NCBI GenBank assembly: GCA_025925185.1
Contig: JAICLV010000084.1
Coordinates: forward strand, 1-10,445
Reading direction: 5' to 3'
DNA: 10,445 nt
DNA from: Acidothermaceae bacterium
GTDB lineage: Bacteria > Actinomycetota > Actinomycetes > Acidothermales > Acidothermaceae
The position numbers and the translations under genes were made by a program. The notes below the pieces were generated by a model. It saw only the letters and a list, made by a program, of their open reading frames with translations, was not told the origin of the DNA and searched no databases. How positions within the stretch are numbered: the first letter of the stretch is position 1; each line of letters opens with the position of its first letter. Shown piece by piece: positions 1 to 7,798 of the stretch.

Positions 1-1240
1 GCATCGCGTGGGTGCGGATCTGCAGCTCGACGGGCTTGCCGCCCGGCCCGATCACCGTGGTGTGCAGCGACTGGTAGAGGTTGAACTTCGGCATCGCGAT
101 GAAGTCTTTGAACCGGCCGGGCACCGGGTTCCAGGTGGCGTGGATGATGCCGAGCGCGGCGTAGCAGTCGCGCACGCTGTCGACGAGCACGCGGACGCCG
201 AGCAGGTCGTAGATGTCGCCGAGGTCGCGACCGCGCACGATCATCTTTTGGTAGATCGAGTAGTAGTGCTTGGGCCGCCCGGTGACGGTCGCCTTGACCT
301 TCGCGCTTCGCAGCTGCTGGTTCACCTGGTCGATCACGCTCGCGAGGTAAGTCTCGCGGCTCGGCGCCCGCTCCGCCACGAGCCGCACGATCTCGTCGTA
401 GCGCTTCGGGAACAGCGTCGCGAACGAGAGGTCTTCGAGTTCCCACTTCAGCGTGTTCATGCCGAGCCGGTGGGCCAGCGGCGCGTAGATCTCCAGCGTC
501 TCGCGCGCCTTGCGCTCTTGCTTCTCGGCGGGGAGGTAGCGCAGCGTGCGCATGTTGTGCAGCCGGTCGGACAGCTTGAGCACCAGCACCCGCGGGTCGC
601 GGGCCATCGCAACGACCATCTTGCGCACGGTCTCGGCGGTTGCGGCGTCGCCGTACTTGACCTTGTCGAGCTTGGTGACGCCGTCGACAAGCGCGGCCAC
701 CTCGTCGCCGAAGTCGGCGCGCAGCGCGTCAAGGGTGTACGGGGTGTCTTCGACCGTGTCGTGCAGCAGCGCGGCGACGATCGTCGGCGTGGTCATGCCG
801 AGCTCGGCGAGGATGGTGGCCACCGCGAGCGGGTGGGTGATGTACGGGTCGCCGCTCTTGCGGAACTGCCCGCTGTGACAATGCTCGGCCACCTCGTACG
901 CGTGCTGCATCGTCCGGGTGTCGGCCTTCGGGTGCGCCGCGCGGATCGCGCGAATCAGCGGGTCGAGCACCGGCGACGACGGGGTGCCGCCGCGCTGGGC
1001 GGCCAGGCGGGCGAGCCGGGCGCGCACCCGGCGACCGGAGGAGACGGCCGGCTCGAGGTGGGCGTCGTCGTCGGCCTCTTCGACCGGCGACTCGACGAGG
1101 ACCGGCTGAGCGGGCTCCACCTGCCCGCGCCGGGGTTCTTGCCCGCGCCGGGCTTCTTGCTCGGGCCGGGGTTCTTGCTCACGCTGGGGCGGCGCTGGCG
1201 CGCTCACGGCGCCGCCGTCGGGAATCGCCCCACCTTGCAC
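1..1240 (-). CDS. rel: Bifunctional (p)ppGpp synthetase/hydrolase, Rel/RSH family (3' part off window)
   Basis: This is the stringent-response enzyme that makes (p)ppGpp from ATP and GTP/GDP and hydrolyses it. The window holds 413 codons; the TGS and ACT regulatory domains would lie beyond base 1. Residues about 1-80 are a low-complexity extension rich in Glu, Pro and Arg. The HD hydrolase domain follows, with its HDxxED signature ([11 protein letters not shown]160-D161 and E164-D165) and then a [10 protein letters not shown] segment. The synthetase domain shows [13 protein letters not shown] near residue 325, RFKD at 376-379 and YQSLHTT, and is cut just after QIRTHAM. RFKD fits the RXKD form known from bifunctional Rel enzymes and not the EXDD form of synthetase-only RelA, so both activities are expected. 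I chose GTG at 1238-1240 because GAGGAG lies five bases upstream; GTG at 1244-1246 is an alternative. The gene is last in the visible series, 96 bp after apt. Confidence 0.95.
   Translation of the reverse strand, partial: MQGGAIPDGGAVSAPAPPQREQEPRPEQEARRGQEPRRGQVEPAQPVLVESPVEEADDDAHLEPAVSSGRRVRARLARLAAQRGGTPSSPVLDPLIRAIRAAHPKADTRTMQHAYEVAEHCHSGQFRKSGDPYITHPLAVATILAELGMTTPTIVAALLHDTVEDTPYTLDALRADFGDEVAALVDGVTKLDKVKYGDAATAETVRKMVVAMARDPRVLVLKLSDRLHNMRTLRYLPAEKQERKARETLEIYAPLAHRLGMNTLKWELEDLSFATLFPKRYDEIVRLVAERAPSRETYLASVIDQVNQQLRSAKVKATVTGRPKHYYSIYQKMIVRGRDLGDIYDLLGVRVLVDSVRDCYAALGIIHATWNPVPGRFKDFIAMPKFNLYQSLHTTVIGPGGKPVELQIRTHAM
1127..1180 (-). repeat. Three tandem 18-bp units inside the 5' end of rel
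   Basis: Three consecutive 18-bp units (1127-1144, 1145-1162, 1163-1180) differ from each other at one to three positions. They lie in the rel frame and encode repeated hexapeptides of the type EQEPRP / EQEARR / GQEPRR. The segment lies before the HD domain in the low-complexity N-terminal extension, where copy-number change would keep the reading frame and should not disturb the catalytic fold. Confidence 0.85.
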
Positions 1241-1245
1241 CGGCA

Positions 1246-1251
1246 CTCCTC
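1246..1251 (-). promoter_or_regulatory. Ribosome binding site deciding the rel start
   Basis: The minus strand reads GAGGAG here, five bases before GTG at 1238-1240. A second GTG at 1244-1246 overlaps this motif and so could not use it, which favours the downstream GTG as the rel start. Confidence 0.6.
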
Positions 1252-1287
1252 GTCGCGGCTTTCCGGAAGGGTTCCGCGAGGCTTTCC

Positions 1288-1293
1288 AGTCTA
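1288..1293 (-). promoter_or_regulatory. Candidate -10 element for rel in the apt-rel gap
   Basis: The 96-bp gap 1241-1336 contains TAGACT on the minus strand, matching the common actinobacterial -10 pattern TANNNT. A transcript would start near 1281 and have a leader of about 40 bases before the rel GTG. The -35 region is weak: CCGACT at a spacing of 18, matching only the GAC core. A 12-bp palindrome of CCGG units (1294-1305) lies directly upstream. This is a sequence resemblance only; rel may also be read through from apt. Confidence 0.3.
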
Positions 1294-1336
1294 CCGGCCG
1301 GCCGGCGTCACAGTCGGGTGCGCGGGAAGCAAACGT

Positions 1337-1867
1337 TCACACCAGCAACAGCGTGTGGATCCGCGTGGCGGGCAGCTTCTCGCGTCCGCGCAGCGCCGAC
1401 AGCTCGAGCAGGAACGACAATCCGGCAAGCCGCGCGCCGCATTGCGAGATCAGGTCGAGTGCCGCGGCCGCGGTCCCGCCGGTGGCGAGCACGTCGTCGA
1501 CGACCAGCACCCGCTCCCCCGGCCGAAACGCGTCGCGATGCACCTCGATGGTCGCGCTGCCGTACTCCAGTTCGTACGTCGCCTGGTACGTGTCGTAGGG
1601 CAGCTTGCCCTTCTTGCGCATCGGCACGAAGCCGGCCCGCAGGTGGTATGCCACCGGCGCCGCGAGGATGAACCCACGCGCCTCGATGCCGACAACCTTG
1701 TCGATAGTGCCCGGGGCATGCTGCTCGACCAGCGCGTCGGTGACCGCGGCGAACGCGCCCGGGTCGGCGAGCACCGGCGTGATGTCTTTGAACAAGATGC
1801 CCGGCGACGGGTAGTCGGGCACGTCGCGCACCAGCGCGGTCAGCAAGTCACCGACGTCAGCCCCCAC
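1337..1867 (-). CDS. apt: Adenine phosphoribosyltransferase
   Basis: The enzyme converts adenine and PRPP to AMP and pyrophosphate (purine salvage) in the cytosol. At 176 aa it has the usual APT length. It carries the APT-specific N-terminal segment DYPSPGILFKDITPVL (residues about 18-33), the adenine/ribose region VVGIEARGFILAAPVA (58-73), RKKGKLP (84-90) and the PRPP-binding loop VVDDVLATGGT (122-132). The start is GTG at 1865-1867; there is no good Shine-Dalgarno, and the secF stop lies nine bases upstream in the same reading frame, so translation is probably coupled to secF. Position between secDF and rel is conserved in Actinobacteria. The pairing with rel is suggestive because both affect purine nucleotide pools, but no direct link is visible here. 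Confidence 0.96.
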   Translation of the reverse strand: MGADVGDLLTALVRDVPDYPSPGILFKDITPVLADPGAFAAVTDALVEQHAPGTIDKVVGIEARGFILAAPVAYHLRAGFVPMRKKGKLPYDTYQATYELEYGSATIEVHRDAFRPGERVLVVDDVLATGGTAAAALDLISQCGARLAGLSFLLELSALRGREKLPATRIHTLLLV

Positions 1868-1876
1868 GGCGTCGCG

Positions 1877-3142
1877 CTACCGACGCTTCTTCTTACCGGC
1901 GGGGCGGTTGCCCGGCCGGCGTTGCGCGGTGTTCGGACGACGCACGGCCGGTGACGGCGTGCGCGCCGGCCCGGACGACGGCGCCCCGGAGGGCGGTTCG
2001 GTCGCGTCGTCGGCCGCGGCCGGTTGCCCGCCTCTGCGCCCGGCGCCGCTCGCGGCGCCGGCGTCGTCCGACTCGATGTCGCTTGCCGGGATCGCGGCCG
2101 CGTTGCCGCCGGCGCCAGCCGCCCCGACGACGACCGGTGTCCGGGCGGCACTGCCCTGCCGTGACGCCACGCGCCTGGCCAACGCCTGGAACTGCGGCTC
2201 GCGCTCCTTGAATATCGCGGCGAGCGGGGTGGCGATGAAGATCGAGGAGTAGGTGCCGGTGGCCAGACCGATGAACAACGCGAGCGCGAGGTCCTTCAGC
2301 GAGCCCGCGCCCAACAGGCCGGCGCCGACGAACAGCAGCGACGCCACGGGCAGCAACGCGATGACGGAGGTGTTGATCGACCGCACCAGCGTCTGGTTGA
2401 CGGCGAGGTTCGCGGCCTGGCTGTAGGTCATGCGGCTACCGCCTGCGATGTCCTTGGTGTTCTCACGCACCTTGTCGAACACGACGACTGTGTCGTAGAG
2501 CGAGTAACCGAGGATGGTGAGCAGACCGATGACGGTCGACGGCGAGACCTCGAACCCGACGAGCGCGTAGATGCCGACCGTGATGATGAGGTCGTGGATC
2601 AGCGCGATGATGGCCGACGCGGCCATCTTCCACTCGTAGCGCAACGACAGGTAAATGATGACGGCGATGATGAAGATGATGAGGCTTTGAATCGCCTTCT
2701 TCGTGATCTGATCGCCCCAGCTGGAGCCAACGGTGTTGCTCGACACATCGTTGGCCGACACACCGAGCTTGCCGGTGATCGCGCCGACCACCGCTGCCGC
2801 GTCATCCTTCGACAGCGCCTCCGTCTCGACCTGGTAGCTCTTGCTGCCGACGCCCGCCTGGGTCAGCGTCTGGACGACCGGGTCGGTGATGGTGGTCTCG
2901 GTGGTGTTCGCGCCCGTGACGACATCGACCACCTGCGAGCTGGAGAAGCCCTTGTCAGGGAAGGTGAACTGGCTGCCGCCTTTGAACTCCAGGCTCATGT
3001 TGAGGCCGCGCACGCCGAGCCCGATCAGGCTGATGATCACCACCACGCCCGACAGGGCGAGCCAGCGCCGCCACTTGCCGACGAAGTCGTAGGAGACCTT
3101 GCCGGTGTAGAGGTTGTGCCCGATCGTTCCGAGGCGGCTCAT
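1877..3142 (-). CDS. secF: Protein translocase subunit SecF
   Basis: SecF is a membrane protein that pairs with SecD to use the proton gradient to pull secreted proteins through SecYEG. The 421-aa product has a first membrane segment at about 27-46, then the short motif SLEFKGG (50-56) at the start of the periplasmic-type domain (about 50-145). A block of five membrane segments follows (about 150-312). Family motifs are visible: ALIHDLIITVG (180-190) and LGYSLYDTVVVFDKVRE (211-227), which hold the conserved HD and YxxxDT residues. The tail from about 320 is an Ala/Gly/Pro/Ser-rich, probably disordered extension ending in KKKRR, longer than in enteric SecF. The ATG is separated from the secD TGA by one base, so the two are almost certainly co-translated. 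Confidence 0.97.
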   Translation of the reverse strand: MSRLGTIGHNLYTGKVSYDFVGKWRRWLALSGVVVIISLIGLGVRGLNMSLEFKGGSQFTFPDKGFSSSQVVDVVTGANTTETTITDPVVQTLTQAGVGSKSYQVETEALSKDDAAAVVGAITGKLGVSANDVSSNTVGSSWGDQITKKAIQSLIIFIIAVIIYLSLRYEWKMAASAIIALIHDLIITVGIYALVGFEVSPSTVIGLLTILGYSLYDTVVVFDKVRENTKDIAGGSRMTYSQAANLAVNQTLVRSINTSVIALLPVASLLFVGAGLLGAGSLKDLALALFIGLATGTYSSIFIATPLAAIFKEREPQFQALARRVASRQGSAARTPVVVGAAGAGGNAAAIPASDIESDDAGAASGAGRRGGQPAAADDATEPPSGAPSSGPARTPSPAVRRPNTAQRRPGNRPAGKKKRR

Positions 3143-3143
3143 G

Positions 3144-4877
3144 TCAGACCTTCCTGGCCGATGCGGGACGCCGGGTCGCCGCGGTCGCGACGCGCAGCTT
3201 GTCGACGCCCAGGTGCTCGGGATCGAGACCCGAGAGCTTGTGGCCCTCGCCGAAGAACTTGGTGCGGCTCAGCAGCGTGATCAGCGGCTTGGTGAAGTAG
3301 AAGACGATGAACAAGTCGACGATCGTCGAAAGACCCAACGTGAACGCGAACCCGCGCACGTCGCCGATCGCCAGCCAGTACAAGATGACGGCCGCGATGA
3401 GCGACACCAGGTCGGCCGACACGATCGTGCGCCTAGCTCGCACCCAGCCCTTCTCGACGGCGCTGCGCAGGCTGTTGCCCTCGCGCACCTCGTCGCGAAG
3501 TCGTTCGAAGAACACGATGAACGAGTCGGCGGTGACGCCGATGGCCACGATGAGACCGGCGATGCCGGCGAGCGTCAGCGTGTAGCCGATGCCCTTGCCC
3601 AGCAACACGATGATCGGGTACTGGATCGCCGCCGACAGCGTGAGGCTGGTCAAGGTGACGATCGAAAGACCGCGGTAGTAGAAGAACGAGTACAGCAGCA
3701 CCAGGATCAAGCCGATGGCGCCCGCGAGCAGACCCGCGTGCAACTCACTGCTGCCGAGCGTCGCGGAGATCGTCTGCGCGGTCTGCTGGTCGAACGCGAG
3801 CGGCAGCGCGCCGTACTTCAGCGCGTTGGCGAGCGCGCTCGCATCCTTGTGCGTGAAGTTGCCGGTGATCTGGGTGTCACCGACGATCGCGCCCTGGATC
3901 TGCGGGTCGGACAGCACCTCGCTGTCGAGCACGATCGCGGTCTGCTTGCCGATGTTGGCGGCGGTGAACTTGGCCCACGTGCTTTGCGCGCCGCTCTTCA
4001 TCTTGAGTTGGACGGTCCAGCCGTTGGTGCCTTGCGTGTCGAACTGCGCCTGCGCGCTCGACAGTTCCTTGCCCTCGATCAGCGTGGGGTACAGCAGGTA
4101 CTTGATGCCGGCGGTGTCGGTGTTCGCGGCGCCGCAGGTGACCATGAACGTGTTCGGGTCGTCCTTTGGCTTCGTGTTCTCGTTCAGCGGCTGCGAGCAG
4201 TCGAGCTTGTTGTACGCCGCGGTCTCGGCTGCGCTCGGCGTCGTCTCCTTCTGTGTGGTCGCCGGCGCGCTGGAAGGCGCGGCGGACGGCGCCGCGGACG
4301 GGGCGCTCGACGGCGCCGCCGAGTCGCCCGCGGCGCGCACGAACGAGGCGGGCTGGATCGCCACGCCCGCGTCGTCCGGGCCGCTCATCGACTTGGGACT
4401 GGCCGGCGCGGACGAGGGCGCGCCGCTCGGGGTGGCGCTGGGGGCCGACGACGGGGCCGGCGATGTGCTCGGGGCGGGCGTGGTCGGCGTCGGGGCGGCG
4501 CCGCGGCTGCTCTGGTAGACCTGCCGGATCGACAGCTGCGCGGTCTCACCGATGTTGCCGAGAACACCCTGGGTGTCCTTGCCGGGCACCGAGACGACGA
4601 TGTTGTCGCCCTCGATCTTGACGTCGGCGTTGCCGACACCCATGCCGTTCACCCGGTTGCGCATGATGCTGACGGCGGTGTTCAGGTCGCTCTTCTTGAT
4701 CGACGCGCCCTGCACGAGCTCGCGCGGCTTCAGCGTGACGGTGGTGCCGCCGCGCAGGTCGAGGCCGAGGGCCGGCGAGTGGGTGCCGCTGAGGAACATC
4801 CCGCCGAATAACGCGACAACCACGATCAGGACGAAGACCAGGGCGCGCCCTGGGTTCGTCCTCTTGGCAGGTGGCAC
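3144..4877 (-). CDS. secD: Protein translocase subunit SecD
   Basis: SecD is the larger half of the SecDF proton-driven export factor. The 577-aa protein has an N-terminal membrane segment (about 12-30), the SecD motif LGLDLRGGTTVTL (37-49), a large extracytoplasmic domain, and five C-terminal membrane segments (about 382-535). These include TLAGIAGLIVAIGVTADSFIVFFERLRDE-type residues at 435-463. A linker at about 127-215 is made almost wholly of Ala, Pro, Ser and Thr, with repeated SAPS/AAPS units; such linkers are common in actinobacterial SecD. Two cysteines, C227 and C248, flank a short segment outside the membrane and could form a disulfide. The start is GTG, fixed by an in-frame TAG directly before it and by AGGAG six bases upstream. 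secF follows after one base. Confidence 0.97.
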   Translation of the reverse strand: MPPAKRTNPGRALVFVLIVVVALFGGMFLSGTHSPALGLDLRGGTTVTLKPRELVQGASIKKSDLNTAVSIMRNRVNGMGVGNADVKIEGDNIVVSVPGKDTQGVLGNIGETAQLSIRQVYQSSRGAAPTPTTPAPSTSPAPSSAPSATPSGAPSSAPASPKSMSGPDDAGVAIQPASFVRAAGDSAAPSSAPSAAPSAAPSSAPATTQKETTPSAAETAAYNKLDCSQPLNENTKPKDDPNTFMVTCGAANTDTAGIKYLLYPTLIEGKELSSAQAQFDTQGTNGWTVQLKMKSGAQSTWAKFTAANIGKQTAIVLDSEVLSDPQIQGAIVGDTQITGNFTHKDASALANALKYGALPLAFDQQTAQTISATLGSSELHAGLLAGAIGLILVLLYSFFYYRGLSIVTLTSLTLSAAIQYPIIVLLGKGIGYTLTLAGIAGLIVAIGVTADSFIVFFERLRDEVREGNSLRSAVEKGWVRARRTIVSADLVSLIAAVILYWLAIGDVRGFAFTLGLSTIVDLFIVFYFTKPLITLLSRTKFFGEGHKLSGLDPEHLGVDKLRVATAATRRPASARKV

Positions 4878-4883
4878 CTATCT

Positions 4884-4888
4884 CTCCT
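4884..4888 (-). promoter_or_regulatory. Ribosome binding site of secD
   Basis: AGGAG on the minus strand lies six bases before GTG at 4875-4877. An in-frame TAG occupies 4878-4880, so the gene cannot start further upstream. The TAG also ends a nine-codon ORF beginning with ATG at 4905-4907. The rest of the 122-bp yajC-secD gap shows no other clear signal. Confidence 0.75.
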
Positions 4889-4999
4889 GATCTCTTCCGG
4901 TCGGCATCAGCGCGCGCCCCCGAACGACGAAGGCGGCATGCAGCCATGAAGTATCTCGGACGACGACGACGCGCGGACAAGCGGCGCCGCTCGACCGGT

Positions 5000-5449
5000 T
5001 CACCCGGTGGAAACGGATCCGGCGCCGGGTTGGTGCCCGTCGACCCGGGCCGGCTCCGCCCGCTTCGGCAGGTCGGCGCCAGCGGTCGTCTCGGGGGCCT
5101 CAAGGTCGACCGTGCCGTGGGCGTGGCCGTCGTCCGAGTCGCGGGTGTCGTCGCCCTCAGCCGCGGCGTCGAGCTCGTCGAGCTCGTCGATCTCGTCGAT
5201 CTGGTCAAGGTGCGGCACCACCTTCATGACCGCGGCCTTGGCGAAACGGACGTCGACGCCCTCGGAGATCTCGATGACGATCGAGTCGGACTCGACGTCC
5301 TGGACGATGCCGTAGATGCCCGAGGTCGTCATGACGCGGACCCCAGGCTCGATGGCGGCCTGCATGTTGGCCGTGTTCTTGCGCCGCCGGTTGTTCTGCA
5401 CCATCGAGAAAACCAGCAGGACAACGACGAAGATCAGCAGCAGATACAC
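5000..5449 (-). CDS. yajC: Preprotein translocase accessory subunit YajC
   Basis: YajC is a small single-pass membrane protein that associates with SecDF. The 149-aa product starts almost at once with a membrane segment (residues about 2-17), then a basic stretch NNRRRKN (19-25). The conserved soluble domain has the family pattern with GVRVMTTSGIYGIVQDV (36-52) and VRFAKAAVMKVV (67-78). From residue 80 it carries a long acidic tail beginning with HLDQIDEIDELDELD, so it is longer than the usual ~110 aa. The start is GTG at 5447-5449, the only ATG/GTG/TTG between the upstream in-frame stop and the membrane segment; GGAAGGAA lies nine bases upstream. The stop is 122 bp before secD. Confidence 0.93.
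   Translation of the reverse strand: MYLLLIFVVVLLVFSMVQNNRRRKNTANMQAAIEPGVRVMTTSGIYGIVQDVESDSIVIEISEGVDVRFAKAAVMKVVPHLDQIDEIDELDELDAAAEGDDTRDSDDGHAHGTVDLEAPETTAGADLPKRAEPARVDGHQPGAGSVSTG
5167..5202 (-). repeat. Four tandem 9-bp units in yajC
   Basis: Two copies of CGTCGAGCT are followed by two of CGTCGATCT on the plus strand. In yajC frame they encode the acidic run of Asp-Glu-Ile/Leu tripeptides at residues about 83-94. Such a run could change length by slippage without a frameshift. Confidence 0.8.
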
Positions 5450-5485
5450 GAGATGAAGTTCCTTCCAGCGCCCGTCGGGGCGGGG

Positions 5486-5507
5486 GGCGGCAGCGAGGTT
5501 TGCCGCC
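5486..5507 (-). promoter_or_regulatory. Hairpin in the ruvB-yajC gap, with a weak -10 candidate upstream
   Basis: The 133-bp gap 5450-5582 holds a perfect 7-bp inverted repeat (GGCGGCA at 5486-5492 and TGCCGCC at 5501-5507) with an 8-base loop. There is no T-run after it on the minus strand, so it is not a typical intrinsic terminator. TAGACT at 5540-5545 (minus strand) resembles an actinobacterial -10 but has no recognisable -35. If used, the hairpin would lie in an approximately 84-base yajC leader. A partial terminator, an RNA-stability element or no function are all possible. Confidence 0.35.
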
Positions 5508-5582
5508 GCGGAAATGTGGAATTGGGGGTGCGCCTCCCGAGTCTATGCGATAAGACGGCGGCGATCGGCCGACCTGGCGCTG

Positions 5583-6674
5583 TCATTCATCGCTGTCGAC
5601 GTCGAAAAGGGTCACATCGGATGGGGCGGCTGCGCCGAGGTGACCAGGCCCGGCGGTGGCGCCGAGCGCCGCCGGGGGGGCCGTAAGTCCCAGATGCCGC
5701 CAGCCGGCGGCCGTCGCGACCCGCCCGCGCGGCGTGCGAGCGATCAGACCGGCCCGGAACAGGAACGGCTCGGCGACTTCCTCGACCGTCTCCGGCTCCT
5801 CCCCGACCGCGATCGCGACGGTCGTGAGCCCGACCGGGCCACCGCCGAACCGGCGCACGAGCGCGTCGAGCACCGCGCGGTCGAGCCGGTCGAGGCCCTC
5901 CTCGTCGACCTCGTAGACGGCGAGCGCGGCCGCCGCGACATCGCGCGTCACCACGCCGTCGGCCCGGACCTCGGCGAAGTCGCGCACCCGGCGCAGCAAC
6001 CGGTTCGCTATCCGCGGGGTGCCGCGCGAACGGCCGGCGATCTCGGCCGCGCCTTCAGGCAGCAGCCGGACGTCGAGCAGCCTCGCCGACCTGATGAGCA
6101 CCCGCTCGAGCTCTTCCGAAGAGTAGAAGTCCATGCGGCCTGTGAAGCCGAAGCGGTCGCGCAGCGGCCCGGGCAACAGGCCGGCCCGGGTGGTGGCGCC
6201 CACGAGCGTGAACGGCGCGAGGTCGAGTGGGATCGCGGTGGCGCCAGGGCCTTTCCCGACCACGACGTCGACCCGGAAGTCCTCCATCGCGAGGTAGAGC
6301 ATCTCCTCCGCCGGGCGCGACATCCGGTGGATCTCGTCGAGGAACAGCACCTCGCCCTCGGTGAGCTGGGTGAGCACCGCGGCGAGGTCACCCGCGTGCT
6401 GGATCGCCGGGCCGCTGGTGACTCTCAACGGCGTGCCGAGCTCAGCCGCGATGATCATCGCGAGTGTGGTCTTGCCGAGGCCGGGGGGGCCGGACAGCAG
6501 CACGTGGTCGGGCGGTCGGCCGCGCTGCTTCGCGCCGTCCAGAATCAGCGAAAGCTGCTCGCGCACGCGCTCCTGGCCGACGAACTCGTCGAGCTGCTTA
6601 GGCCGAAGCGCGGCTTCGACCGCACGCTCGTCATCGATGGCGTGGGCGTCAACCAACGTGATGTCGTCGCTCAT
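5583..6674 (-). CDS. ruvB: Holliday junction branch migration ATPase RuvB
   Basis: RuvB is the hexameric AAA+ motor that drives branch migration of Holliday junctions with RuvA. The 363-aa protein shows [12 protein letters not shown] (23-34), Walker A GPPGLGKT (62-69), Walker B LFLDEIH (110-116), sensor 1 GATTR (159-163), LRDRFG (171-176) with the presumed arginine finger, sensor 2 [18 protein letters not shown] (217-234), and the C-terminal winged-helix segment [18 protein letters not shown] (301-318). The last ~30 residues are an Ala/Gly-rich tail beyond the usual end. The ATG overlaps the ruvA stop as ATGA, so translation is coupled to ruvA. Length and motifs indicate an intact gene. Confidence 0.98.
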   Translation of the reverse strand: MSDDITLVDAHAIDDERAVEAALRPKQLDEFVGQERVREQLSLILDGAKQRGRPPDHVLLSGPPGLGKTTLAMIIAAELGTPLRVTSGPAIQHAGDLAAVLTQLTEGEVLFLDEIHRMSRPAEEMLYLAMEDFRVDVVVGKGPGATAIPLDLAPFTLVGATTRAGLLPGPLRDRFGFTGRMDFYSSEELERVLIRSARLLDVRLLPEGAAEIAGRSRGTPRIANRLLRRVRDFAEVRADGVVTRDVAAAALAVYEVDEEGLDRLDRAVLDALVRRFGGGPVGLTTVAIAVGEEPETVEEVAEPFLFRAGLIARTPRGRVATAAGWRHLGLTAPPAALGATAGPGHLGAAAPSDVTLFDVDSDE

Positions 6675-7273
6675 GCGCGACCCAGCGAACGCAGCGCGAG
6701 CCGCAAAAGCGCTGACACGTCGGGGTTTTCGCCGACCTCGGCGCCAATGGCGAGAAGCGCGTCGTCGGCTTCGCGCGCCGAGTAGCCGAGGCCGAGCAAC
6801 GCGCTGTGCACGCTGTCGCGCCAGGGCGCGGTGCTGCCGTTGGGCAACGCGATGACGTCCTGATCCAACGCGGCACCGGCCAATTTGTCTTTCAACTCAA
6901 GGACAATTCGCTGCGCGGTCTTCTTGCCGATACCCGGGACCATGGACAACGCGGCGAAATCGTCGGTGGCGACCGCCCGGCGCAATGCGGTTGGCGGATG
7001 CACGCCGAGCATCGCCTGCGCCAACCTTGGGCCGACGCCGCTCGCCGTTTGCAGCAACTCGAAGACGGTGCGCTCGTCGTCGTCCGAAAACCCGTACAGC
7101 GTAAGAGAATCCTCGCGGACGACGAGCGACGTGGCGAACCTGCCGGTGTCTCCGACGCGGGCGCGGGCGATGGTCGTTGGCGCGCACATGAGCTGCACGC
7201 CGAACCCGCCCACCTCGACGACGACGGAGTCAGGGTTAACCACGGCGACTTTGCCTGTGACAAAGGAAATCAT
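6671..7273 (-). CDS. ruvA: Holliday junction DNA-binding protein RuvA
   Basis: RuvA binds four-way junctions as a tetramer, loads RuvB and limits RuvC access. The 200-aa product fits the three-domain family: an OB-fold at about 1-64 ([21 protein letters not shown]), two helix-hairpin-helix motifs (GVGPRLA at 79-85 and VPGIGKKTA at 112-120), and a C-terminal domain (about 150-200, [13 protein letters not shown]) that contacts RuvB. ATG at 7271-7273 is chosen because the family begins at MI(S/A) and GGAG lies seven bases upstream. The open frame extends to 7621, but that part is an Arg-rich shadow of ruvC. The start overlaps the ruvC stop by four bases, and the stop overlaps the ruvB start by four bases. 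Confidence 0.97.
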   Translation of the reverse strand: MISFVTGKVAVVNPDSVVVEVGGFGVQLMCAPTTIARARVGDTGRFATSLVVREDSLTLYGFSDDDERTVFELLQTASGVGPRLAQAMLGVHPPTALRRAVATDDFAALSMVPGIGKKTAQRIVLELKDKLAGAALDQDVIALPNGSTAPWRDSVHSALLGLGYSAREADDALLAIGAEVGENPDVSALLRLALRSLGRA

Positions 7274-7791
7274 CGGCGTACTCCGGCTAACGCGCGTTCG
7301 ACTTTGCTGGCTGCCGCGCCGCGCCACAACTGGCAGATGGCGAGCGCGAGCGCGTCGGTGGCGTCGGGAGGCCCGGTGAGCGCGGGCGCGTTGAGCACCC
7401 GGCGGACCATGAACGCGACCTGTTCCTTGCCGGCCCGGCCCTGCCCGGTGACCGCGGCCTTGACCTCGCTGGGGGTATGCAGCGCGACCGGGATGCCCCG
7501 ACGCGCGGCGGCGGCGATGGCGAGCGCGGAGGCTTGCGCGGTGCCCATCACGGTGCGCACGTTGTGCTGGCTGAAGACGCGCTCGACCGCGACGACGTCC
7601 GGGGTGTGCTTGTCGAGCCACGCCTCGATGTCTCGCTCGATCGTGAGCAACCGCTGCGCGATGTCCGCGTCAGCGGGCGTGCGGATGACCGCGACGTCGA
7701 CCAGGCTCGCCCGGCCGGCGACCCCGTCGACCACCCCGATGCCGCAGCGGGTCAGGCCCGGGTCGACGCCGAGCACCCGAATCGAACGCAT
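7270..7791 (-). CDS. ruvC: Holliday junction resolvase RuvC
   Basis: RuvC is the dimeric, metal-dependent endonuclease that cuts Holliday junctions. The 173-aa product has the RNase H-like fold signature with the acidic active-site residues in place: D10 ([11 protein letters not shown]), E70 (VAVERVF), D143 and D146 ([11 protein letters not shown]). Other family segments are [17 protein letters not shown] (73-89) and [19 protein letters not shown] (107-125). ATG at 7789-7791 gives four residues before the usual IRVLGVDPG start. No Shine-Dalgarno is visible; a -10-like TAGGCT ends seven bases before the ATG, so the mRNA is probably leaderless. An SOS-type operator covers the start codon. It is the first gene of the ruvCAB operon and overlaps ruvA by four bases. 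Confidence 0.97.
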   Translation of the reverse strand: MRSIRVLGVDPGLTRCGIGVVDGVAGRASLVDVAVIRTPADADIAQRLLTIERDIEAWLDKHTPDVVAVERVFSQHNVRTVMGTAQASALAIAAAARRGIPVALHTPSEVKAAVTGQGRAGKEQVAFMVRRVLNAPALTGPPDATDALALAICQLWRGAAASKVERALAGVRR

Positions 7792-7796
7792 GTTCG
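7783..7796. promoter_or_regulatory. LexA (SOS) box overlapping the ruvC start codon
   Basis: The plus strand reads CGAACGCATGTTCG and the minus strand CGAACATGCGTTCG. This is a perfect CGAAC-N4-GTTCG palindrome matching the Gram-positive/actinobacterial SOS consensus (CGAAC-RNRY-GTTYG) on both strands. The ruvC ATG (7789-7791) lies in its centre. With the -10 candidate at 7799-7804 the box would span roughly -5 to +9, a position where bound LexA would block initiation. Binding is inferred from sequence; ruvC being in the LexA regulon is known for mycobacteria. Confidence 0.8.
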
Positions 7797-7798
7797 GA

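Noticed and set aside
8..1954. 648-codon plus-strand open frame opposite rel and apt
   Set aside because: Composition is Arg/Val/Gly/His-rich with no family motif, and it is antisense to rel and apt, whose motifs are complete. Long antisense frames are expected at this GC content.
3114..4811. 565-codon plus-strand open frame opposite secD
   Set aside because: It contains long Arg/Gly runs, has no domain signature and mirrors secD codons.
5514..6785. 423-codon plus-strand open frame opposite ruvB
   Set aside because: It is an Arg/Glu-rich shadow of an intact ruvB, and no ribosome site or motif was seen.
6671..7621. RuvA with a 116-residue N-terminal extension
   Set aside because: The extra part is an Arg-rich out-of-frame reading of ruvC. 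The family start MISF with GGAG upstream is at 7273.
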